NCBI RefSeq assembly: GCF_030408835.1
Contig: NZ_CP047357.1
Coordinates: forward strand, 186,001-250,000
Reading direction: 5' to 3'
From: Corynebacterium freneyi
GTDB taxonomy: Bacteria > Actinomycetota > Actinomycetes > Mycobacteriales > Mycobacteriaceae
Length of the DNA: 64,000 nucleotides
Both the position numbers and the translations under genes were made by a program. Position 1 is the first letter of the stretch; each line of letters starts with the position of its first letter. The notes beneath the pieces were generated by a model. The model did not search any database and was not told where the DNA came from. It saw nothing but the letters and a program-made list of their open reading frames with translations. Of this stretch, positions 33,120 through 42,478 are shown in pieces.

Positions 33120-36110
33120 GTGGCAGACGACAAAGCAAAGAAGCGACTCGTCATCGTCGAGTCGGCGACCAAGGCACGGAAGATCCAGCCGTACCTGGGC
33201 GACGACTACATCGTCGAAGCTTCCGTCGGCCACATCCGCGACCTCCCCCGAGGCGCCGCCGACATCCCCGCCAAATACAAGAAGGAACCCTGGGCCCGGC
33301 TCGGCGTCGACGTCGACCACGGCTTCCAGCCCCTGTACCTGGTCAGCCCGGACAAGAAGAAGAAGGTCACCGAGCTGAAGCGGCTGCTCGCCGGCGTCGA
33401 CGAGCTGTACCTCGCCACCGACCCCGACCGCGAAGGCGAGGCCATCGCCTGGCACCTGCTCGAAGTGCTCAAGCCGAAGGTGCCCGTGCGCCGCATGGTG
33501 TTCCACGAGATCACCAAGCCCGCCATTCTCGAGGCCGCCAACAACACCCGCGAACTCGATCAGAACCTCGTCGACGCGCAGGAGGCGCGCCGCATCCTCG
33601 ACCGCCTGTACGGATACGAAGTGTCGCCCGTGCTGTGGAAGAAGGTCATGCCGCGGCTGTCCGCCGGTCGCGTGCAGTCCGTGGCCACCCGAGTCATCGT
33701 CGAACGCGAGCGGGAACGCATGGCGTTCATCTCCGCCGGCTACTGGGACCTCGGCGCGACGCTGGACACGGGGTCCGAGCCCGTCGACTCCACCCAGCCG
33801 CGCATGTTCGACGCCCGCCTCACCGCCGTCGAAGGCAAGCGCGTCGCCGCCGGCCGCGACTTCGACGACCGGGGTCAGCTGAAGAAGCCCGAGGGCGTCA
33901 CCGTCCTGCGCGAGGCCGACGCCCGTTCGCTCGCCGACGGCCTGACCGGAGCCACCCTGTCGGTGGCCTCCGTCGAGGAAAAGCCCTACACCCGCCGGCC
34001 GTACCCGCCGTTCATGACGTCGACGCTGCAGCAGGAGGCCGGGCGCAAGCTCCACTTCACCTCCGAGCGCACCATGCGCATCGCCCAGCGCCTTTACGAA
34101 AACGGTCACATCACCTACATGCGAACCGACTCGACGACCCTGTCGAAGTCGGGCATCGAGGCCGCGCGTCGTCAAGCCCGCGACCTGTACGGCCCGGAGT
34201 ACGTCGCCGACGCTCCCCGGCAGTACCAGCGCAAGGTCAAGAACTCCCAGGAGGCGCACGAAGCCATCCGCCCCGCCGGCGAGCGCTTCGCCACGCCCGG
34301 CGAGCTGGCCGGAGCACTGGACGCCGAGGAGTTCAAGCTCTACGAACTGATCTGGCAGCGCACCGTCGCCTCGCAGATGTCGGACGCCCGCGGTACGTCG
34401 ATGAAGGTCGTCGTCGCCGGCACCTCCGCCACCGACGGCGGCGCCCGCGAGGTGGAACTGTCCGCCACCGGCCGCACCATCACCTTCCCGGGCTTCCTCA
34501 AGGCCTACGTCGAGGTGTCGCAGCTCGGCGACGGACGCAACGTCGCCGACAACGCCGAACGCCGCCTGCCGCGCCTGGAAACCGGCCAGTCTCTCGGCGT
34601 CGACTCCGTCACCCCGGAGGGCCACTCCACCAACCCGCCGGCCCGCTACACCGAAGCGTCGCTGGTGAAGAAGATGGAGGACCTCGGCATCGGCCGCCCG
34701 TCGACCTACGCGTCGATCATCAAGACCATCCAGGACCGCGGCTACGTGTACTCGCGCGGCAACGCCCTGGTGCCGTCGTGGGTGGCGTTCGCCGTCGTCG
34801 GCCTGATGGAGGATTCCTTCGCCGACCTGGTCAACTACGACTTCACCTCCGACCTGGAAGACGAGCTCGACGAGATCGCCGCGGGCTCCGAGGACCGCAC
34901 CCGCTGGTTGACCGGCTTCTACTTCGGCGACTCGGAGGAGCACGGTTCCGGCGGCGCCGACGCCATCGCCGCGCGCGGCGGCCTGAAGAACATCATCGAC
35001 GTCAACCTCGAGGCCATCGACGCCCGCCGCGTCAACTCGCTGCACGTCTTCGACGACGCCGACGGAAACCCGATCGTCGTGCGCGTCGGCCGCTACGGCC
35101 CGTACCTGGAGCGCGTGCGCCCGGGCGCCGGCGAATCCGGTGCCGACCTGGTGCAGCGGGCCAACGTGCCGGAGTCGATGACCCCGGACGAGCTGGACCT
35201 GGAAACCGCCGAGAAGCTTCTGGCCATGCCGCAGGGCGGCCGCGAGCTGGGCCTGAACCCGGACAACGGCCGCATGATCGTGGCGAAGGACGGCCGCTAC
35301 GGCCCATACGTCACGGAGATCGTCACCGACGAGGAGAAGGCCGGCGTCGAGGTCAAGGCCGAGCAGATCGTCGCCGAAGAGCGCGCCGCAGAGGACAAGC
35401 AGCGCGCGGCCGACGGCATGCGCAAGAAGAACTGGGAAACCAAGACCGCGGCGAACCAGAAGGCCAAGCGCATCGCCGCGATCGTCGAGGAGACCCTGAA
35501 GCCGAAGACGGCGTCGCTGTTCGCGTCGATGGAGCCGTCGACGGTGACGCTGGAGGAGGCGCTGAAGCTGCTGTCGCTGCCGCGCGAGGTCGGCGTCGAC
35601 CCCACCGACGGCGAGGTCATCACGGCCCAGAACGGCCGCTACGGTCCGTACCTGAAGAAGGGGTCCGACTCGCGTTCGCTGGCGTCCGAGGAGCAGCTGT
35701 TCACGGTGACCCTCGACGAGGCCCGCCGCATCTACGCGGAGCCGAAGCGCCGTGGCCGCGCCGCCGCGAAGCCGCCGCTGAAGCAGCTGGGCGACAATGA
35801 CGTCTCCGGCAAGCCGATGACGGTCAAGGACGGTCGTTTCGGCCCGTACGTCACCGACGGCACGACGAATGCGTCGCTGCGCAAGGGCGACAACCCGGAG
35901 ACCCTGACGGACGCCCGCGCCAACGAGCTGCTGTCGGAGCGCCGCGCCAAGGAGGCCGCCACGGGTGGACCGGGGGCCAAGAAGACGGCCAAGCGATCGA
36001 CGAAGAAGACGACCAAGAAGACCGCCAAGAAGGCCACCAAGAAGTCGACGAAGAAGACGGCCAAGAAGACCACCAAAAAAACGGCCAAGAAGACGACGAA
36101 GAAGTCGTAA
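33120..36110 (+). CDS. topA: DNA topoisomerase I
   Basis: Type IA topoisomerase that relaxes negative supercoils, 996 residues. The Toprim domain opens with KRLVIVESATKARKIQPYLG and contains the acidic triad in YLATDPDREGEAIAWHL. The active-site tyrosine is in GHITYMRTDSTTLS. As usual in actinobacteria, zinc fingers are replaced by C-terminal Topo_C repeats, each with a GRYGPYL/GRFGPYV motif (four visible), and a lysine-rich tail of KKT/KKA repeats (about 60 residues). The GTG at 33120 gives VADDKAKKRLVIVES and matches family length; the ATG upstream at 33042 adds an unlikely leader. Confidence 0.97.
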   Translation: MADDKAKKRLVIVESATKARKIQPYLGDDYIVEASVGHIRDLPRGAADIPAKYKKEPWARLGVDVDHGFQPLYLVSPDKKKKVTELKRLLAGVDELYLATDPDREGEAIAWHLLEVLKPKVPVRRMVFHEITKPAILEAANNTRELDQNLVDAQEARRILDRLYGYEVSPVLWKKVMPRLSAGRVQSVATRVIVERERERMAFISAGYWDLGATLDTGSEPVDSTQPRMFDARLTAVEGKRVAAGRDFDDRGQLKKPEGVTVLREADARSLADGLTGATLSVASVEEKPYTRRPYPPFMTSTLQQEAGRKLHFTSERTMRIAQRLYENGHITYMRTDSTTLSKSGIEAARRQARDLYGPEYVADAPRQYQRKVKNSQEAHEAIRPAGERFATPGELAGALDAEEFKLYELIWQRTVASQMSDARGTSMKVVVAGTSATDGGAREVELSATGRTITFPGFLKAYVEVSQLGDGRNVADNAERRLPRLETGQSLGVDSVTPEGHSTNPPARYTEASLVKKMEDLGIGRPSTYASIIKTIQDRGYVYSRGNALVPSWVAFAVVGLMEDSFADLVNYDFTSDLEDELDEIAAGSEDRTRWLTGFYFGDSEEHGSGGADAIAARGGLKNIIDVNLEAIDARRVNSLHVFDDADGNPIVVRVGRYGPYLERVRPGAGESGADLVQRANVPESMTPDELDLETAEKLLAMPQGGRELGLNPDNGRMIVAKDGRYGPYVTEIVTDEEKAGVEVKAEQIVAEERAAEDKQRAADGMRKKNWETKTAANQKAKRIAAIVEETLKPKTASLFASMEPSTVTLEEALKLLSLPREVGVDPTDGEVITAQNGRYGPYLKKGSDSRSLASEEQLFTVTLDEARRIYAEPKRRGRAAAKPPLKQLGDNDVSGKPMTVKDGRFGPYVTDGTTNASLRKGDNPETLTDARANELLSERRAKEAATGGPGAKKTAKRSTKKTTKKTAKKATKKSTKKTAKKTTKKTAKKTTKKS

Positions 36111-36154
36111 AAGTCCGAAGGTCGTCGCGCCTCCGGGCGGTCCCGTTCCGCCGC

Positions 36155-37681
36155 CTACGAGCGGTCGGCCATGGTGGGGCGGATCGGCCGCGCCAGCTGG
36201 GTCATGTGCGTGCGGCCTCGGAGTTCGACGGACTTCAGGGACGTCCAGCGGGCCTGCTCGTCTTCGTTGGCCAGGCGGACGGTCGACGCCGTCGCGAGCA
36301 CCTGGCCGGGGGTGTCCTTGGCCAGGTCGGTCAGTCGGGCGGCCTGGTTCACGGCGTCGCCGATGACGGTGTATTCGAAACGGTCGTGTGCGCCGATGTG
36401 GCCGGCGACGACCCGCCCGGCGGCGACGCCGATGCCGGCGGACAGCCTGAGGTTGCGCAGTTCCTGGCGCAGTTCGCGGGCGGCGGTCAGAGCGTGCCCG
36501 GCGGTGTCGTCGAGGGGCAGCGGGGCGCCGAACACGGCCAGCGCCGCGTCGCCCTGGAATTTGTTGATGATTCCCTTGTTGCGGTGCACGCAGTCGACGA
36601 CGCGCTCGAAGAACTCGTTGAGCTCGCGGACGACGACTTCCGGCGGGTTCTGCACGGCGAAGGTGGTCGATCCGATGACGTCGACGAACAGCACCGCCAC
36701 GAGGCGATCCTCGCCGCCCAGCGTCGGCTTCTCCTCCAGCGCCTTGCGTGCGACTTCCGACCCGACGTAGCGGCCGAACAGGTCGCGGACGCGTTGGCGT
36801 TCCTGGAGTCCGCGCATCATTTCGTTGAAGCCGGCCTGCAGGACGCCCATTTCGGATCCGTCGTAGATGGGCACGCGGGTGTCGATGTCGCCGCGGCGGA
36901 CGCGGTTGACGGCGCCGGTGAGGTCGCGGATGGGGTCGACGATGCTCATGGCGGCGAGCATGGTGCCGGCGTATCCGGTGACGAGCGCGAGCACGGCGAG
37001 GGCGAGGATGGCGGGCAGGATGTCGTCGAGGTCGTCGGTGAAGTAGCCGAGGCGCTGCGCGAGGAACATCAGCAGGATGGCCACGACGGGCAGGCCGGAG
37101 GTGAGCACCCAGGTTTGCAGCAGGCGTTGGCCGATGGGCGGTTCGAGGGAGGAGTCGGGGGCCCGTCGCGCGAGTGCTTCGGCGGCGACGGGGCGGACGA
37201 GTCGTTCGGCGATGAGGTACGTCATCAGGGCAACGATGGCGCCGCCGAACACGGCGGTGATGACGACGACGAGGCCGAGCCTGGGGGAGTGGACGAGTGC
37301 GACGATGCCGAACACGAGCACTCCGACGCCCCAGATGATCGCGCCGAGTATCGCCTGGTAGGAGGGGATGCGCATGATCAGGTAGCGCACCCTTCGCGGG
37401 TCGTGGCGGTCGGGGTTGCGCTGCCATCGCAGGACGGGTTTGAACAGCAGCCAGGTGGTGCCGATGCCGGCGGCGACGGCGGCGGCGAGGTAGACCACGA
37501 GTCCGATGAACGCGGGTCCGGGCAGTTCGGTGAATCCGGACAGTCCTTCCAGGGGCAGCAGGACGCCGAGGAAGAGCCCGACGCCTACGGCGCCGATGAG
37601 GTTGCACAGGAACACCGCCGCCGCGTACGCGGGCCAGGGCGTGCTGCGCAGCCACCGGAGGTTCCTCCACAACCGTTGCAT
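36155..37681 (-). CDS. cyaB: Membrane-bound class III adenylate cyclase CyaB
   Basis: Makes cAMP, the effector of GlxR. The 508 residues run: six membrane helices (about 18-300), a HAMP linker (SIVDPIRDLTGAVNRVRRGD, about 255-310) and a class III cyclase domain. Metal-binding aspartates are in VAVLFVDVIGSTTF and FQGDAALAVFG; the Asn/Arg pair is in GDAVNQAARLTD. This is the sole adenylate cyclase known in C. glutamicum (cg0375), also beside topA. The ATG at 37681 begins just before the first helix; longer in-frame leaders lack a binding site. It diverges from the holB-like gene. Confidence 0.95.
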   Translation of the reverse strand: MQRLWRNLRWLRSTPWPAYAAAVFLCNLIGAVGVGLFLGVLLPLEGLSGFTELPGPAFIGLVVYLAAAVAAGIGTTWLLFKPVLRWQRNPDRHDPRRVRYLIMRIPSYQAILGAIIWGVGVLVFGIVALVHSPRLGLVVVITAVFGGAIVALMTYLIAERLVRPVAAEALARRAPDSSLEPPIGQRLLQTWVLTSGLPVVAILLMFLAQRLGYFTDDLDDILPAILALAVLALVTGYAGTMLAAMSIVDPIRDLTGAVNRVRRGDIDTRVPIYDGSEMGVLQAGFNEMMRGLQERQRVRDLFGRYVGSEVARKALEEKPTLGGEDRLVAVLFVDVIGSTTFAVQNPPEVVVRELNEFFERVVDCVHRNKGIINKFQGDAALAVFGAPLPLDDTAGHALTAARELRQELRNLRLSAGIGVAAGRVVAGHIGAHDRFEYTVIGDAVNQAARLTDLAKDTPGQVLATASTVRLANEDEQARWTSLKSVELRGRTHMTQLARPIRPTMADRS

Positions 37682-37796
37682 GACGTCCACCTTATCGCCC
37701 CGGGCGGAGGGGCGGGCCGGGTCCGGGTGGAGTCGACGGGAGGGTGGCTTTTTGCTTTGCGACGGTCGATCCGCGTCGCCAGCTATCGTGGTGCCC

Positions 37797-39098
37797 ATGG
37801 AACAGGCCAGCGTTTTCGACCGTGTGACGGAATCGGGGGGCGTGCGGGCGACGTTGGTGGCCGCGGCACGTGCGGCGCGGGCGATCGTGCGCGCGGGGGA
37901 TGACCCTGCGGCGCGGGCGGCGGCGGACCCGAAGGGGGAGATGACGCATTCGTGGTTGTTCACGGGGCCGCCGGGTTCGGGGCGGTCGACCACGGCGAAG
38001 GTGTTCGCCCAGGCGTTGTTGTGCACGGACCCCGAGATCGTCGGCTGCGGTCGCTGCCGGGGGTGTGAGACGGCGAAGGCGGGCACGCACGCGGAGATTC
38101 AGATCGCCGAGACCATGGGCGTGTCCATCGGCGTGGAATACACGCGCGAAGAGCTCGTCCGATGGGCATATGCGCTGCCCACGACGGCGGACTGGCGGGT
38201 GGTGATCATCAAAAAGGCCGATCGACTGACGCCCGAAGCCGCCAATGCCCTGCTCAAGGCGGTGGAGGAACCGCCGGCGCGCACCGTGTTCCTGATGTGC
38301 GCCCCGACGACGGATCCGGCGGATTTTTCGGTGACGCTGCGGTCGCGGTGCCGTCACGTGTACGTGCCCACGCCGACTTCGGAGGAGGTCGTCACCGCGC
38401 TGAGGATCGAACATCCGGAGCTGACCGTTGAACAGGCCGAGTGGGCGGGCACCGTAGCCAACGGTCACATCGGGCGAGCCAAGAAGCTGGCCACCGATGA
38501 GGGGACGCGGGAGTGGCGCGGGCGGGCGCTGGATCTGGTGGAGGCGGTGTTCGATCCGGCCACGTCCTATCTGCGCACCCGTGAACTCGCGTCGAAGGCG
38601 GAGGCGGAGTCGAAGCGAAAAAACGAGCCCATCGAGGAAGTCGAGCTGGAGAAGCTGAGCAATGCGCTGGGCCTCGGTGCGAAGGGCAAGGGCGCGCAGG
38701 CGGCGACGCGAGGAGCGGCCAAGGAGATCAAGGACCTGGAGGCAGATCAGAAGCGCCGCCGGAAGCGGGACACGCTCGAATTCGTGGACATCGCGCTCAT
38801 GGACATGATCGGGCTGCTTCGCGACGCCCTTTTGGTGTCCTCGGGAATCCCGGCCGATGGCGGCGATGCGGTGGCCGGCGGTGCCGGTGGCGGCGGTTCG
38901 ATGCCCACACCGATCAATCCGGACCGTCGGCGCACGGCGGCGGAACTGGCGCGCCGGGTCCCCGCGGAGGGGCTGGTGGCGAGCATCGATGCCGTCATGG
39001 ACGCCCGCCACGCGATGGCCCGCAACGTCCGCCCCGCCGTCGCCCTCGACGGAATGATGGGCGCGATGCAGGTGGCGTGCCGGGTGGGCCAGCGGTGA
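37797..39098 (+). CDS. DNA polymerase III subunit delta' (HolB)-like clamp-loader protein
   Basis: A 433-residue AAA+ protein of the clamp-loader family. Its P-loop is LFTGPPGSGRSTTAKVFAQA, with Arg in place of the invariant Lys, as expected for the non-hydrolysing delta' subunit. A four-cysteine zinc module follows (LLCTDPEIVGCGRCRGCETA), then sensor 1 and the SRC arginine finger (VTLRSRCRHVYVP). A helical insert rich in Lys/Glu (about 250-320) and a collar domain complete it. It loads the beta clamp at the replication fork. The ATG at 37797 is used; a GTG two codons upstream is possible. Confidence 0.92.
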   Translation: MEQASVFDRVTESGGVRATLVAAARAARAIVRAGDDPAARAAADPKGEMTHSWLFTGPPGSGRSTTAKVFAQALLCTDPEIVGCGRCRGCETAKAGTHAEIQIAETMGVSIGVEYTREELVRWAYALPTTADWRVVIIKKADRLTPEAANALLKAVEEPPARTVFLMCAPTTDPADFSVTLRSRCRHVYVPTPTSEEVVTALRIEHPELTVEQAEWAGTVANGHIGRAKKLATDEGTREWRGRALDLVEAVFDPATSYLRTRELASKAEAESKRKNEPIEEVELEKLSNALGLGAKGKGAQAATRGAAKEIKDLEADQKRRRKRDTLEFVDIALMDMIGLLRDALLVSSGIPADGGDAVAGGAGGGGSMPTPINPDRRRTAAELARRVPAEGLVASIDAVMDARHAMARNVRPAVALDGMMGAMQVACRVGQR

Positions 39099-39165
39099 CG
39101 CAGCCGTCGTAAAGCACACGCGCACGGGCCACGGCAACCGCGTTTGGCCCGGTAGGCGGCGGATT

Positions 39166-39193
39166 TTGGGGTGCGCGGGTGGTGCGATAGGAT
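39166..39193 (+). promoter_or_regulatory. Probable tRNA-Thr promoter
   Basis: TTGGGG (39166-39171) and TAGGAT (39188-39193) are separated by 16 bases and precede the mature tRNA by about 34 bases, which leaves a short 5' leader. Confidence 0.45.
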
Positions 39194-39226
39194 TTCGTCG
39201 GTAACCACGCGTGTCGTGGCGACTAC

Positions 39227-39302
39227 GCCGCCTTAGCTCAGTCGGTAGAGCGCTTCACTCGTAATGAAAAGGTCGCGAGTTCGATTCTCGCAGGCGGCTC
39301 CA
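39227..39302 (+). tRNA. tRNA-Thr (anticodon CGT)
   Basis: A complete cloverleaf: acceptor GCCGCCT with AGGCGGC, D arm GCTC-AGTCGGTA-GAGC, anticodon loop CTCGTAA giving CGT, T arm GCGAG-TTCGATT-CTCGC, and encoded CCA. It reads threonine codon ACG. The lower anticodon stem pair (C-A) looks mismatched. Confidence 0.95.
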
Positions 39303-39304
39303 CC

Positions 39305-39342
39305 AAAACCCCAGGTCAACCAGCCGGTTGGCCTGGGGTTTT
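39305..39342 (+). terminator. tRNA-Thr terminator
   Basis: AAAACCCCAGG pairs with CCTGGGGTTTT around a short inner stem (CAACC/GGTTG), followed by CTCGTTT. It begins immediately after the tRNA. Confidence 0.85.
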
Positions 39343-39396
39343 CTCGTTTCCGCCGGACGGGGCCCGACGTGGCTGAGCTTGGGCCGTCAAACGCCG

Positions 39397-39432
39397 AAAC
39401 CCGCCGCCCCAAGGGGAGGGGACGGCGGGTTT
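39397..39432. terminator. Terminator after the MHS transporter gene
   Basis: AAACCCGCCG (39397-39406) pairs with CGGCGGGTTT (39423-39432). It lies between the tRNA-Thr terminator and the 3' end of the minus-strand transporter gene. Confidence 0.6.
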
Positions 39433-39515
39433 GCTCGGACGACGTGCGCGGCCCGCTCAGGGGTGCGGGACCGCGGTCACGGGGTGCGCGCCGGCATGGG
39501 CGGCGTTGAAGGGGC

Positions 39516-40874
39516 TTAGGCCTCTTCGTGCTTCAGGTTCAGCAGGTCGCGCTCCTCGAGGCCCTTCGGGAGCAGGAACAGCGCGATGAACGCCGGGATG
39601 GTCAGTGCGATGAGGTAGACGCTCACCTTCCAGGTGTCGCCGACGTACGTCTCGGTGGAGGAGGCGTCGAGAATCATCTGGGTGATCATCGGGGCGAACG
39701 CGCCGCCCAGGATCGCGCCGAGCGCGTAGGCGATGGACACGCCCGAGTAACGGACGTCGGCCGGGAACATCTCGGCGTACATGGCCGGCAGCGGGCCCAG
39801 CGTCAGGGCCAGCGGCAGCGCCAGGAAGGCGAGGGTGGCCAGGTAGATCGCCGAGTTGCCGGTGCCGATGAGGGTCCACATGAAGATCTCGCCGATGATC
39901 AGCAGCACGTAACCGATGATGAACGTGCGGGCGCGGCCGATCGAGTCGGAGATCATGCCCGACAGCACCATGAAGATCATCCAGCACACGCCGGCGACCA
40001 GGGTGCCGGTCCACGCCATCTCGGGGCTGATGCCGGGACCGCCGTTCTCCTTCGGGATCTGGGCGAACTTGCCGAAGAACGCGATGACCAGGTATCCCGG
40101 GGCCTGCTGGGCGGCGAAGATCAGCGCGCCCTGGATGACCTTGCGCCAGTGGTTCTTGAACAGCAGCGGCAGCGGTGCGGAACGCTCGGCGGACTCCGAC
40201 TGCATGGCGCGGAAGACCGGGGACTCGTCGACGGCCCGGCGGATGAGGTAGCCGATGATGATCAGCACGAAGCTGAGCAGGAACGGAATGCGCCAGCCCC
40301 ACTCCAGGTACGCATCATGGCCGATGGCGGCCTGGACGATGACGAGCACGGCGGTGGACAGCACCAGACCGGCCGGCACGCCGACCTGCGGCGCCGAACC
40401 GAACAGGCCGCGACGCTCCTTCGGGGCGTACTCCACGGCCATCAGCGCCGCGCCGCCCCACTCGCCGCCGGCGGAGATGCCCTGGATGATGCGGAGGAGA
40501 ATCAGGATCAGCGGGGCCGCGATGCCCCAGGTGGCGTAGGTCGGCAGCACGCCGATGAGGAACGTGGCCAGGCCCATGCCGATGAGGGTGAACACGAGGA
40601 CGCCCTTGCGGCCGAAGCGGTCGCCGATGTCGCCGGCGATGACGGCGCCCAGCGGGCGGAAGAGGAACGAAATACCCAGCGAGGCCCAGGAGATGATCTG
40701 GCCGACGGCGGCGTTCTCGCCGCTGGCCGGCTCGAAGAACTGGCTGCCGAAGATGAGGGCGGCGGCCTGGGCGTAAATGAAGAAGTCGTACCACTCGACG
40801 GTGGTGCCGATCAGCGTGCCCGACAGGACGCGCCGGCGCTGAGAGGTCTCAGCGGCGATGATGGACGTGGTCAT
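39516..40874 (-). CDS. MHS-family (metabolite/H+ symporter) MFS transporter
   Basis: A 452-residue transporter with twelve predicted helices. It belongs to the metabolite:H+ symporter family of the major facilitator superfamily: GTLIGTTVEWYDFFIYAQAA, the loop motif GDRFGRKGVLV, and RIIQGISAGGEWGGAALMAV are hallmark sequences of ProP/ShiA-like members. Possible substrates are proline/betaine, shikimate, dicarboxylates or alpha-ketoglutarate; the sequence does not decide. The ATG at 40874 starts 15 residues before the first helix. It is a single-gene unit with a long upstream gap. Confidence 0.92.
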   Translation of the reverse strand: MTTSIIAAETSQRRRVLSGTLIGTTVEWYDFFIYAQAAALIFGSQFFEPASGENAAVGQIISWASLGISFLFRPLGAVIAGDIGDRFGRKGVLVFTLIGMGLATFLIGVLPTYATWGIAAPLILILLRIIQGISAGGEWGGAALMAVEYAPKERRGLFGSAPQVGVPAGLVLSTAVLVIVQAAIGHDAYLEWGWRIPFLLSFVLIIIGYLIRRAVDESPVFRAMQSESAERSAPLPLLFKNHWRKVIQGALIFAAQQAPGYLVIAFFGKFAQIPKENGGPGISPEMAWTGTLVAGVCWMIFMVLSGMISDSIGRARTFIIGYVLLIIGEIFMWTLIGTGNSAIYLATLAFLALPLALTLGPLPAMYAEMFPADVRYSGVSIAYALGAILGGAFAPMITQMILDASSTETYVGDTWKVSVYLIALTIPAFIALFLLPKGLEERDLLNLKHEEA

Positions 40875-41587
40875 GAAGTCTCCGGCTTTCGGATCTGTTC
40901 TGGCGCGGCGATCGGGCCGAACCAAGGTGGCGCCGGGGCGGCACTCTGGTGCGGTCCGAGTCCCCGCGAGAGGATTCGGGTGCGCGGTCGCGCCGGGCAT
41001 ACGGGATGCATCGGGGCGGCCGCGAAAGCGGGCGGCGCATGATCGCGTCGCAAGCGGGACGTATTTTTGCACAGCGCCGCCGTCTCCGGCAGCTCGTCGG
41101 GTTTCCGGGAAGGCGAGGTTTCCAGGCGTCGGGGGTAGCGATTTCCGGTGATCGGCTGACCCCGGACGGGTACCTCCCGGGGTGTTTTCGGGCGACTCGG
41201 ACATTGCCCCACGTGCCGGGGGTATTTGACGGGGGTGGGCGGGGTGCGGGGCGGCGGGGGCACCCGTTCGCCGGCGCTCTCACTTACCTGCGGCGACGAT
41301 TGGACGGGGTACGGCGGATAAGTACATAACTTTTCATTCAAAAGAAGATTTGGCGTGTGATTTTCGGGGCAACGGATGCTGGTGTGGCTGGTGTTGTGAC
41401 GTCTATTACGGAATGGCAACGGCTGGATTGCGATGCGAGTTAGGCGCGTCACTTCATGGCTGTCGGGGGTGGGGAATGAATACCCCTGTACGGGGGTGGT
41501 TCGGCCGGCGTCGGCCCCCGACGATGCCCGAACAACCACCGCGAAACGGCCCCGGTGAACCGAGCCCGGAAAGGACCGCGCGCCGGT
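40875..41587. other. 713-bp gap between MHS transporter and importer genes
   Basis: No credible gene. The striking part is an AT-rich island (about 41313-41420), the most likely promoter region for the minus-strand transporter gene, which would then have a leader of more than 400 bases. A short hairpin, ACCCCTGTACGGGGGT (about 41483-41498), lies beyond the 3' end of the importer ATPase gene and may end its transcript. The open frames here have non-coding composition. Confidence 0.5.
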
Positions 41588-42478
41588 TCAGCGTGCCGCG
41601 CGACGCCGATCACGCACGGGAGCAACCACCGGCCCGTCGGGTCGCTGCAGAATCTCGACGTTCGCGCCGTAGACCTCGGCGATGCGCTCGGCGGTGAGAA
41701 TGTCCGCGGGGGCGCCGATGCAGGACAACGAACCGTCGTCGAGCAGGGCAATGCGATCCCCGTGCTGCCCCGCAAGCGTGAGGTCGTGCATGGCCGCGAT
41801 GACGGTCAACCCGTGCAGCGCGCGAACTTCCTCCACCAGCTCCAGGACATCCTGGGCGTGGCCGATGTCCAGTGCCGAGGTCGGCTCGTCGAGCAACAGA
41901 ACCGACGGTTCCTGGGCCAGCGCCCGGGCCAGCGTGACCCGCTGGCGTTCGCCGCCGGACAGTTCCGCCACGGCCCGATCGGCGAAACCGCCGAGTCCGA
42001 GCGTGTCCAGGCTGGCGTCGGTGACGCCGTAGTCGTCGGCGGAAAACGCCCCGACGTGCGGGTGGCGGCCCAACTGGACGTACTCGCGCACCGTCATCCC
42101 CTCCGGGATCACCGGCACCTGCGGCATCAGCGCCACCGTGCGGGCGAGCTTCCTGCGGCGCCGTGCGGCCCCGGGGGAGAAGGACCGCAGCGTGTGCAGC
42201 GCGCCCGAACCGCCGATGATGTCGTGGCCCGCCACGCTGATCGTCCCCGACTCGGGGGCGATGACCTGAGCCAGCGCAAGCAGCAGCGTCGACTTTCCGC
42301 AGCCGTTCGGGCCGGCCAACGTCAGCCAGCCGCCTGCGGGCACGGACAGCGACACCCCGGCCACCGCATCTCGGTCGGCTCCGTCGTAGCGCACCCGGAC
42401 GTTGCGGCACCGCACCGCACCGTCGGTGCCGTCCGCGGGCGCGGGTATGTTTTCGGGCTCGTGCTTGCCGACGTTCAC
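41588..42478 (-). CDS. Iron-chelate/cobalamin-type ABC importer, ATP-binding protein
   Basis: The 296-residue ATPase of a BtuCDF/FecBCDE-type importer. Walker A GPNGCGKSTLLLAL, Q-loop MPQVP, signature LSGGERQRVTLARALAQ, Walker B SVLLLDEPTSALD and H-loop AMHDL are complete. An unusual basic stretch (AARRRRKLAR) lies before the Q-loop. The GTG start overlaps the permease stop (GTGA). It is the last gene of a three-gene operon with the permease and the lipoprotein upstream. Confidence 0.92.
   Translation of the reverse strand: MNVGKHEPENIPAPADGTDGAVRCRNVRVRYDGADRDAVAGVSLSVPAGGWLTLAGPNGCGKSTLLLALAQVIAPESGTISVAGHDIIGGSGALHTLRSFSPGAARRRRKLARTVALMPQVPVIPEGMTVREYVQLGRHPHVGAFSADDYGVTDASLDTLGLGGFADRAVAELSGGERQRVTLARALAQEPSVLLLDEPTSALDIGHAQDVLELVEEVRALHGLTVIAAMHDLTLAGQHGDRIALLDDGSLSCIGAPADILTAERIAEVYGANVEILQRPDGPVVAPVRDRRRAAR

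Noticed and set aside
41350..41697. 115-codon ORF after the importer operon
   Set aside because: Overlaps the 3' part of the ATPase gene in antisense, lacks a binding site and is rich in Arg/Pro like other shadow frames.
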